Shown piece by piece: positions 44,298-53,107 of a DNA stretch of 64,000 nucleotides. This stretch comes from Bombardia bombarda. Its lineage: Eukaryota > Ascomycota > Sordariomycetes > Sordariales > Lasiosphaeriaceae. Both the position numbers and the translations under genes were made by a program. Under the pieces are notes generated by a model, which did not search any database, was not told where the DNA came from, and saw only the letters and a list, made by a program, of their open reading frames with translations. The DNA lies in the NCBI GenBank assembly GCA_030512295.1, contig JAULSR010000002.1, positions 7,130,001 through 7,194,000 of the forward strand, given 5' to 3'. Numbering within the stretch: position 1 is the stretch's first letter; each line of letters opens with the position of its first letter.

Positions 44298-44339
44298 TTG
44301 TGCCAAGACAGTTGTGCCAAGACAGTTGTGCCAAGACAG
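44298..44339. repeat. 14-bp tandem repeat, three units
   Basis: Three identical copies of TTGTGCCAAGACAG with a partial fourth (TTGTCCCAGA), about 390 bp beyond the P450 stop codon. Confidence 0.92.
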
Positions 44340-44729
44340 TTGTCCCAGATCCTCCGTCATGAGCCTTCGCCACCAAATCGCCAAGTGTTTTGTGGTGCAT
44401 GTCTTCAAAGTCCAAGACAACAGGCCTTGCCGAGTCTCCTACGTAGTTGCAGTACAAACAAGGTGCACACAAAGACAAAGTTTGATCATTTGTTTTTTTA
44501 TATTCAGCGGCCTCCGGTATGAGCCGTGATTACACCTCAGTAATAAGACTCATTTCAACTCACCATCATATCCAAAATAACCATTATCTTCCAAGACACA
44601 TCAGCAACTTCAACCAACCTGCAAGTGCGCCAAAAACGCCATTCCCATAGCAACAAATCCCATCAGAACGCCCAGCAAATCAACAATACACCCGCTTCTT
44701 CATCTTACAACAAACACACACCAGCTTAC

Positions 44730-45676
44730 CTACGCCTTCGTCCTGGGCTTCGCCGCCAACGTCTCGAGCGGCGAGCTCTTCCACTGCTTCGTGACCGGGT
44801 CAAGGCCCTCCGCCTCTGCAGCCTTCCACTCGTCCACCATAGCCTTCTTCCTCGCCTCCGACCTAGGAGTGATGCTGGCCGGGAAATCCTCGGGCATGCA
44901 CACAAAGCCCTGCGTCAGCTTCTCCTGATCAGGAATGATGGGCTCGCCCTTGCCGTCCCGCGCCGCCTCGATGTTGAATCCCCAAAGGATGCGCGAGACA
45001 CCAAGGAACAGAGAGCGCTCAGCAACGTAGATACCGGGGCAGATACGTCTTCCAGCACCAAAAGTGAACTGATCGCGCTTGGAGGCATCCGGGTTGGCGG
45101 CGGCGGCGTCGCCAAGAGACTGGAAGTCCTCGGCATAACGCTCGGGGTCGAAGGTGCGAGGCTCGGGGTGGCGCTCGGGGTCCATGTGGATGGACCAGAC
45201 ATTGTTGAGGACACCGGCGTTCTTGGGGACCAGCATGCCGTTGTAGTAGTCGTCCTGGGTTACTGCGTGGGGAACGGCGCCGAGAATAGTAGTGGGCATC
45301 CAGCGGAGAGTCTCCTTGATGATGGCGCGCACGTACTGCAGGCTCATCTCATCTTCCATGGTGGGGAGGCGGTCGGGTCCGATAACCCTGTCAATCAGTT
45401 CTTGGGCCTTCTTTTGAACGTGGGGGTAGAGGATTAGAGGATCATGGCCTGCACGAAGGCGTAGAGGGTGCTGGAGGTGGTATCGGAGCCGGCTTTGAGG
45501 AGAGTACCGGAAATGTAGGCGGCTTGGTCGTCGGGGGGGGCCCTCGCTCTCCTGCGAGGCAGTAAGGTCCTCGCTGAAGCAGTGCGTGATGGTACCGTTC
45601 TTGACGTCCTCCTTGGCCTTGAGCCAGTGGCTCAGATACAGCGCCTTCTCCTTCTTGTGCATCTCCTTGGCCTTTT
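44730..45676 (-). pseudogene. cytochrome P450, N-terminally truncated with internal frame disruption
   Basis: The C-terminal half of a fungal P450 is present: KETLR (ExxR helix), FDPERY (PERF-type) and the heme loop FTFGAGRRICPG with its Cys ligand. The substrate-recognition part and membrane anchor, about the first 230 residues, are absent. The frame starts inside the protein at KAKEMHKKEK, with TGA just upstream. Inside, the I-helix (AGSDTTSS) is out of frame. A C8 run (45533-45540) has one base too many, and an exact 8-bp duplication TAGAGGAT (45427-45442) adds eight more. Together they add nine bases, so the frame is lost for about 30 codons and then regained. Even if translated, it would lack the I-helix. 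Assembly error cannot be excluded. Confidence 0.85.
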
Positions 45677-45684
45677 GGCGGGCT

Positions 45685-47596
45685 CAAGTTAGCTATCGCC
45701 GATAATCCAGACGATGCCCACATTTGGGATCAAGTCTATAAGGTCGTCACCGAATCCACCCCACCTCCCCGATTAATCACCTCTTCCGTCCAACAAACCC
45801 CATGGGCGCACAACACGGGTAGCTTCGCGAACACCTCTGGGTACCGCAAGGATGTGGATAAAGTCCTCAAGAATGAACTCGGCGCTATATACGTCGGGCT
45901 TCTTCGATTCTACGAGGCTTTTTTCGGACGGGTAGCAGGTTTTGAGACAGCATCCGAGGCCGTCTTCCAGAAGTGCATGGAAGGCAGCGAACCATTCTTC
46001 AATAATAGGTGGAGCGGATGGCTGACAGATGCAAATCAGGATAATGTTTTGAGCTGGTTTGTGGAATTGAACGAAAAACTGGCAACATTCGCAGAAGAGT
46101 ATAAGTCGACCCCGACACATCGACGAATATTATTAGCATAATTTAATAAGCCGATTAAGGGTTCTACGGCAGAACGTAAGTTGGACGTTGGTTTCGTAGA
46201 TAACCCCAGGGCTAAAAAAAACTCTCGATATCATTGGTCGCATAATTATCCTTATACCGGGCGAATTAAAAAACAATCCGTCGGCCGACACAGCGTCAAA
46301 AGCATAGCTTAATCTTAGGACTTACGCGAGAGAAGTGTTCGCTATTAAAAACACCCGTCGCTTCGTGTCGGATTTACGATCAATCAGAGGCATACAGCCG
46401 TCAGGCTGTGACGGCTGTGATTGGTCGACAGGATGAAAGGTGTGCAAAACAGTGGGGAGCTGGTCACGTGTCCCAGGAACCCCTCCAAAACCACCCACTT
46501 CTTGTCCCCGTAGTTCGTGATCCTTTTACATAGACAAGCAGATCAATACAACAACAACAACCCCCAACCCACCCGTTCTCTACTGTTACTATAGTGACTA
46601 GTACGAATGACCTTGTCATTCCAACACTTCGTTTTAGGCTTTATTATTTACGGGTCTCTTATGAGGATATAAGAGTTTGACCGGCTTGGGGGGATCGCAT
46701 CCGAACAATTCGACATCAACAAAGATGGGCTGCAATTTATATCCACAGTCCTCGGGTTTCACTGGATGAGCAAGGAAGAGCTTGGCTTCGATCCGACAAT
46801 TATGACGGCGAACGACAAACGATTCATCGAGATTAAAAGGGATAATTTAACAAAGCGCCTTATCATTAACAAGGTGATGCGACGTATACGTTGCATCGCT
46901 AGCCGGGCTACGACGTGCTGGAAAGCCCATCGCGAAGGACACCCACAGACACCACTGGTCATCGAAGACTCATGGCAATACCCCGAACGCAATGAAAAGG
47001 GCGAATTAATACGCGAAGCAACTAATCAAAGTGTTATCAACGTAACCCAATACTATTACCACGAGACTGTTCAAATACACGGCACGGATGACGACATTCG
47101 AAACAACGTTCGTAGAGGACTGGATGTCACCACAGCTACAACCTACCAGCCGGGACGCTCGATGCCGCCACCAAGTATAATCGCGTCTGGGCCTTCACGG
47201 AAAGGTCGCAGCAACAGCCGCGCTGCTGGCAAGAAGCGATCATCCAGCTAAATTGGCGCCCCTCTGCCTCCCAGCAAGCGATCCTGTTCGGCATCTCTCA
47301 CGAAGGCTGGCGTCGACGCACCATCGAATCGGGTGCATCGATGACTATAGAAAGCCCATCTACAAAGCAAGTTCTCGATCGGCCCTGCTTGCCGCATTAG
47401 AGAGCTGCATTAAAAGACACGAGTCCTTGTGGCGCAAAGCCGGCCTCCTTCACAGAGACATCTCTATCAACAATCTCATGATTAATGAGGACGACGACAA
47501 CCTTTCCTGGTCTTCGTTCTTGATTGACCTGGACCTCGCCATCAGAGAGCAACGAGAGGGCACATCTGGAGCAAAGAGCAATACCGGTACAAGGAT
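45685..47596 (+). pseudogene. FunK1-type fungal protein kinase, decayed
   Basis: Recognisable as the fungal protein kinase family Pkinase_fungal (FunK1). Order: AIADNPDDAHIWDQVYKVV near 45700; DKVLKNELGAIYVG; LETASEAVFQKCMEG-like; ELKNNPSADTASKA near 46270; FDRLGGIASEQFDINKDGL near 46690; LGFDPTIMTANDKRFIEI; RATTCWKAHREGHPQTPLV; then the catalytic loop LHRDISINNLMI near 47450 and DLDLA as the DFG-equivalent. In-frame stops lie at 46139 (a CAA-to-TAA type change), near 46305, near 46660 and after the serine run at 47248. A 258-bp insertion interrupts it at 46369. The kinase C-lobe is missing after NTGTR at about 47590. Most coding breaks fit C-to-T mutation. This relic adjoins the truncated P450. 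Confidence 0.8.
46369..46626. mobile_element. 258-bp insertion in the FunK1 pseudogene, MITE-sized
   Basis: The kinase reading is continuous up to NTRRFV (46367) and resumes with LGF-like sequence at 46635. Between them lies unrelated non-coding sequence. CTTCGTGT (46361-46368) and CTTCGTTT (46627-46634) flank it, a 7-of-8 match that could be a target-site duplication. I see no convincing terminal inverted repeat, so the element class is open. Confidence 0.5.
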
Positions 47597-47891
47597 ATGC
47601 GGCCAATGATATCGAGAGTTTTTTTTAGCCCTGGGGTTATCTACAAAACCGACGTCCAACTTGCATTCTGCCGTAGAACCCTTAATCGGTTTGTTGGGTT
47701 GTGCTAATAATATTCGTCGATACTCTTCTGCGAATGTTGCCAGTTTCTCGTTCAATTCCGCAAACCAGCTCAAGACATTATCCTGATTTGTATCTGTCGG
47801 CCATCCGCTCCACCCATTATTGAAGAATGGTTCGCTGCCTTCCATGCACTTCTGGAAGACGGCCTCGGATGCTGTCTCAAGACCTGCTACC
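47584..47891 (-). pseudogene. inverted second copy of the FunK1 N-terminal segment
   Basis: Read on the minus strand this matches 45931-46260 along its full length: 308 bases against 330, the difference being an 18-base and a 4-base insertion in the direct copy. It encodes AGLETASEAVFQKCMEG through NPRAKKNSRYHWPHILVP without stops. It is fused head-to-head to the kinase relic at the palindromic ACCGGT. The copy is less mutated than the direct one. Confidence 0.85.
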
Positions 47892-47925
47892 GGTGTGGGC
47901 GCTCGGAGCTGTGGGAGCTGCGGTG

Positions 47926-49150
47926 GCGCTGCAGATGCTCGCGACGCTTGTAGCTCTTGAAGCACACAGGACAGCGGTGGAGTCCTGGCTGATCAGTCAT
48001 GACAGACTCCCTCGACCTCCTTGGCTAAGGTACATGCCATCTGTTTGGCGTTGTTTGGGGAAGACGGGAGTTTAAAGGTCTGCATCTGTCATGGACGCGT
48101 CCATGTAACATTGAGATAGGCCGATCCCACCTCAAGTTGGGCCTTTGGTCTGAGAAAACGAATGCGGGGAGGATCTGTGGGTACTGGAAAAGACTCAGAT
48201 GGCCTAGGCGTGCGGCCTTGCGGGGCAACAGAAATAAGCAGGGCAGCCGATAGGCCGTTGGAGCCTCATCACAGCGCTAACGCCGCTGCTAACGGACTTC
48301 TCTGCTAGGCCTCCCCGCCTGGTTCCCCGCCTTCGTAGTGGTTTGCCCCAGTTTCTTCTAGCTCCCCGCTGCTGAGTATTCGACTACCACAATTGCTGTA
48401 GTCAAGACTCAAGATACCTAACCTGGGTGGTATCAACATGTTGTATCCAAGCCGCTATACACCCCTGATATGCATACTGCCAAATCCCTTGGGACAAACT
48501 AAGAAACCCAAGAGTGCGTTAACAGTTTGATGGTGGAGACAATCATGATCTTGGGGACCACGACACATTCTTACGTAATATTGGACAGAGCAAAACACCA
48601 TTCACGATGTACGTAGATATATACCCTCCATTCTCCTATTCTTCTGTGTTGGAGGGCAGAGTTAAAGAATATCATTAGGGATCATAAACATGGTAGATGA
48701 GATGAAATCGTTGGTATATGTTGATGAACGGAAACTATTAATTAAAATGTTCTTCTGCAATTCATTGCTATAGATTGAATTCCATAATGATTGAGAACCA
48801 GATACCTATGTATACCTGTCATGGAAGTAAATCAAAGAGTGTAAATCTTTTTGATTACACATCGAAAAGAAAGGATTTATTGCTTTGATGTTTACGTTTG
48901 ATAAAAAGCTAATGTAGATACAGATGATCTTAAAAGTTAACTTCGCAAGTGAGCAATTCCTCGTGAAAACTACGCAGGCGGCCTGTAACCCATATTTCCA
49001 CCATGCAAGTTTTCTATGACCGAAACAATCTGATCTCTGTCCCCTGGCGAACCGGCAGTAAAACGAAAAAGAGTCTTCAAATGCCACATATCCTTTTACC
49101 ACCTTTTATCCCCCCCCATCCACTCACAATCTAACTCTCGAATGAAACTC
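47926..49150. other. intergenic region
   Basis: About 1.2 kb after the FunK1 inverted copy. The left part (47890-48300) is GC-rich and may belong to the duplicated element; the right part is AT-rich. No supported gene. Confidence 0.45.
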
Positions 49151-49762
49151 TCACGCCATACTATCACGATCCCCTCTGCGTTTACGCAACGGATCCTCCC
49201 TCTCCCTATCCGCCTTAACCCTCTCCTCCGAGTCAGTCGGCTTGGGCGCCGCCTCTCCTGCCGGCATGCGAATAGTCTTGTGCTTCTCTGGTGGAAGGGG
49301 GTCAAACTCAGTCCGGTCGGCCGCCACGTCCTCTTCGCTCTCAGTCGGATTGCCCTTGACCTCGCCTCCGATGGTTATCGCTTGCCATCCGCCCCCGAAT
49401 GGACCGTGGCAGATGTCGCCGTTGGCGCCTCGGACGTGCAGGCTCTGGAATCTCGTCAGGGTGCGGGAGAAGAACAGTCGCCGTCGATCAGCTCGCTCCT
49501 TGATGCTTACATCGGGTATGTGCCAGTCGCTCCACTTAGGATCAACCTGCTCCCGGGCGCGGCGGTCCGGTGCATATCCTGAGCTCTGCTCGTTGGGGAG
49601 GATCGAGAATGGTTGGTGCTTGGACGGGTCTTCCCAGATGTGGAGGATGTCGACTGTCGTCGGACGGAAGGGCGTCTGGGAGGCGGAATTGGTCATGGCC
49701 CGCAGGGCGCCGACGGGACGAGGAAGGGTGACGCAGGATGATAGTCTCGTAAGACGACGCAT
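49151..49762 (-). CDS. hypothetical protein with putative mitochondrial presequence
   Basis: Single exon, 203 residues, from the ATG at 49762. The start MRRLTRLSSCVTLPRPVGAL is rich in Arg, Ser and Leu without acidic residues, like a mitochondrial targeting sequence. The middle has FSILPNEQSSGYAPDRRARE, then GANGDICHGPFGGGWQAITIG. The C-terminus has repeated acidic/basic blocks (PTESEEDVAADRTEFDP and PTDSEERVKADREREDP) that look like a duplicated motif of about 17 residues. No family recognised. The opposite-strand frame is a shadow. Confidence 0.65.
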   Translation of the reverse strand: MRRLTRLSSCVTLPRPVGALRAMTNSASQTPFRPTTVDILHIWEDPSKHQPFSILPNEQSSGYAPDRRAREQVDPKWSDWHIPDVSIKERADRRRLFFSRTLTRFQSLHVRGANGDICHGPFGGGWQAITIGGEVKGNPTESEEDVAADRTEFDPLPPEKHKTIRMPAGEAAPKPTDSEERVKADREREDPLRKRRGDRDSMA

Positions 49763-51163
49763 ATTGACGATTTGGTGTTTTCTAGGAAATAAAACGAAAT
49801 GGCCTATGAACCTCTAGGAATGGCCGGGTGGAAGAAGAGAAGTAGGTGAATAGGAAATCGACGGAGAGAAAATTGCAAGAAGAGCTTTGTGCCCGCAGTA
49901 GGTGGTAACATCATGTCGGCAAGCTCCCGCTGCGAAGTTGCGCCTTTCGTCAAGGTAACGTCATGATTTCGTTGAGGGGGGTTGCGGGCCGTCCCTTCCA
50001 TCTAGGATTCTTTATTGTCGTGACCAATAATTTTCTACTCACAGCAGTAGCTTCCAATGATGTGACTGGTTGCATAATGGCCTCACTGAAGAATCACAAA
50101 TTTCAGGAGCACCTCGGATTGTTACCCAGGTCACAGGACAGTAAAAGGATAACGCGACAGTGGAACATGAGCGCCCGTGGGAGGAATGGAGGCATTGTTT
50201 GGTCTTGATAGTTTGATTCAATCGCCTGCGACCTTCCCTACGACATCTGCGTCTGCGACAAATGTCTGGCGTGTCGTTGCGATTGCACGCACGACAAGTG
50301 TTGAAAGTACATAGTGCTTAACGAAGAAACACTCATGTTTTGTTCTCAGCTCTGGCGGATCACAGCAAAGAAAACCGACGGCATTGTCTAACCGCAGAGT
50401 CTAATGTCAATATCCTCGGACAAATCCACAAATGTACCTTGATCAACTGGTGAAAGTGAATTGGTTACCTTGTCTGCGTGCTCCTGTGCTTTGACGAATG
50501 GAACTATCCTCAGCGCGCGGGTAATTGCCTCCTTCCTGTCATACCCCACGAACACGCACATGCCAACTACGACCTGTCAGAACATCAGTGCCTCCTTCAC
50601 GCGCCCCTTTACCGCATTGTTCCCTTTTTGAACCGCCCCTTTGGACCCCCGAAACCAGACATTTTCTAAATCCAGGAAACGACCCTTCTTTCCCGCGGCT
50701 ATAGACAGGATTGGTCGAATTTTGGGGGCGCGATCGTCAGGGGTGAACAATGCGGGGACCGCGCCAGAGATCGGCAGGAGTTCACCTTTCGGAGATCGGC
50801 TTGAGCGACGATCTCTGCCAAAATGGCTGCACAACCGTGGAGCTCGTACCAAACAAAGATGACAGACGCAGGATATCTGAAACGCAGAACGTTTCTGCAC
50901 CCGGCAAGATCAACGTCATTTGGGCTGACCACTAAACATTTGGGCCGGAATTTGTGGTCGTGCGCCCGGCAGTGTGCAACATGGGATGGGAGGGAGGGCG
51001 GGCGAGCGTTTACGTTGTACTACCCTCGCCGGTGTGGTTGCCCCTGGATGGGAATTCATTATATCCCTTCAGCTGCCTCGACTGGTTTTGTGCAGATTTG
51101 ATGGCAAGTTAACTTTCTCCATTGATCTCGAAAACAGGACAGAAACAGTTCGAATCATCAAAC
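49763..51163. other. intergenic region
   Basis: About 1.4 kb between the divergent hypothetical gene and the membrane-protein gene. No coding signal beyond short two-strand frames. Confidence 0.5.
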
Positions 51164-52423
51164 ATGTCGGCAACGGTAATAGTCGGGCAGGCACCGATAA
51201 ATCTCGGCCCTCTAACAACAACCTTCATTCCACCACCATCATGCACAGTGGCCGTGGGGGCAGTCGACAGCGGGCCACTCGGGCTGGGACTCCTCGGTAG
51301 ACCAATCGACAACGTCGCCGTTCTTGGGCAAACATGCACGCGAGGCCGGCCAGTCGACGCCACGAGCTGCTGGCCGCCAACGTCCAGCGGCGCTCTATCG
51401 ATTTCGAAATCGGCATCATTGGGCGGACGGGGCTTCTACTCGCCAGGAGTACATTGCCCAGCCGGCTATGCAACAGCATGTTCGGCAACGGGAGGAAGCG
51501 GCGGAGGATCGGGATGGCCGGTGCAGTTCAAGCTGCTCGCCGGAGAGACGGCGGTCGGCTGTTGTCCAAGGTAAGCCCATTCAGCCATGATGACACTTGA
51601 CTCATGCTGATCATGTCCAAACAGTGGCTACGGGTGTGCCAACATCAACGGTCAGACGTGCACAATGGTAGCCACATCAACCACGGTCCCCTTGGTAACG
51701 TGTGACGGAACAAAGAGCGGGGACTTTGGCTTCCAGACAGTCCCAGATGCCAAAGCATCCATCACGGCCTTCAGTCTCTTTGCACCCATGATCCAGATCA
51801 ACTGGCAAAGCACCGACCGCACGGAAGCAACATCGACAGGATCTGGAACATCGGTTGTCCCTGCTGCAACACCCACAACTGTGACGAGAACAAAGTCAAC
51901 CAGCCAGCCGGCAACAACATCTGGAACCCAGTCCATCGACACAGGGGCAGCCGCGGGCATAGAGACATTAGAGACGGCTGGCGGACCAGATCCGACAGTC
52001 GCTGTCGTGGCCCCGACAGCTGGCGCCGACAGTACCACAGCAAGCCCAAGCCCGTCAAGCTCGACAGGCCAGAAGTCGGCATCGTCGGAAAGCAGCGGCG
52101 GACTATCGGCAAGCACAACTGTCGGTCTGGGAGTAACAGGCGGCGTCTTGGGTTTCATCGCCATCTTCGCGGTCGTCATCTGCATGTGGCGCCGGCGAAG
52201 AACTCAGCGCGAGGAGGAAGAAATGGACCGCCTTTACGGCATGAAGCAGACGGGCTCCAATGGCGATCTCGTGAGCCACGATGACATTCCTGGGTGGTAC
52301 CGCGGGCAGAGACCGATTGCACCACCATCGCTGCCACTGACGCCGACCGTGGACCCGTTCCGGGGAGCCACGCTGGAACCGACAGGGCTGAGTTCGCCAT
52401 ACTATCGACCCTATCGGCCGTGA
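51164..52423 (+). CDS. single-pass membrane protein with cysteine-rich ectodomain
   Basis: Two exons, 51164..51570 and 51625..52423, give 401 residues; the join reads CCPSGYGCANINGQTC. The upstream frame begins with TTG, so I use the ATG at 51164 (MSATVIVGQAP). The N-terminal 200 residues carry conserved Cys/Trp/Pro motifs (DATSCWPPTSS, GFYSPGVHCPAGYATAC, GETAVGCCPSGY) seen in a widespread group of Sordariomycete surface proteins. A Ser/Thr/Ala-rich stalk follows, then one transmembrane helix (GVLGFIAIFAVVICMW) and RRRRTQREEEE on the inner side. The layout recalls WSC/Mid2 wall-stress sensors, but no WSC domain is visible and there is no obvious signal peptide. Confidence 0.72.
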
Positions 52424-53107
52424 TAAGCCATGAGTTTGGTGATGATGATGAGGGGTCTTGATGAGGAAGCATGTTTCGTTCACTGCGCGATGGATTTTCT
52501 TTTGTACGATACCAAGGGGTTGTTTCTTTCGATGAAGCTGCGATAGGCTGAGCGCGGGATGCACAGAATCGCGTTGTAGAGTTGGCGCGTCGAAACGCGA
52601 AATTGGGGAAATGTGGTGGACAAAACCACAGGCGTGGGTTTGTTGATTGGGCAACTGTGACAGTAATTGATACCAAATATGTCTTATTCCTAGGTAGTTG
52701 GAACGCTCGCTAAGAAGGGGACACGTGTTTCTGAATCGATACACTTGCGCAACTTGAAAGAACAAGAAACTTGAGAGTGATTGAAGATGAACTGGAGAAA
52801 TGCGAGAACCAGCGCTCCTGATGGGTGAACAGCACTGGTGTTGCGTATGCACGGGCCATCTACCACTTGTGTCCCATGTCCCACTCCACCGCAGGAGAGA
52901 GAGGCGCCAGTTGCGTCAGCAGCATATGCCCGCCAAAGCTTGAACGCGACGACAGCCAAAAGTGAGGTGCCAAGCCCGGGGGCCCGAACTGCCTGGGGAA
53001 CCTCCAAATTCCAAAGTTGCCCCCCAAAGCCCAAGGCCAAGCAAGGTCACGACATTCTCCTCGGGCCACGTCGGGCCTGCATTACTGCAGATGCGAGAGA
53101 TGAGACA
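52424..53107. other. intergenic region
   Basis: About 680 bp. The frame upstream of 53108 is open to 52838 without a stop, but it begins with TTG and its sequence is not conserved-looking; it is probably leader. Confidence 0.5.

Larger units (their letters stand above)
40881..44729. other. long gene-poor region
   Basis: About 3.8 kb with no supported gene. It holds CTTG/TACC simple repeats (42660-42770), ACAC-rich sequence near 43010, a perfect GC hairpin (43371), a GGCC tandem run (43622-43641) and a 14-bp repeat (44298). Small scattered frames show no family. Confidence 0.5.

Noticed and set aside
45900..46140. Reading the FunK1 N-terminal frame as a short intact gene
   Set aside because: It is followed by stops, an insertion and the catalytic part in other frames, and it matches the inverted copy; it is a relic.
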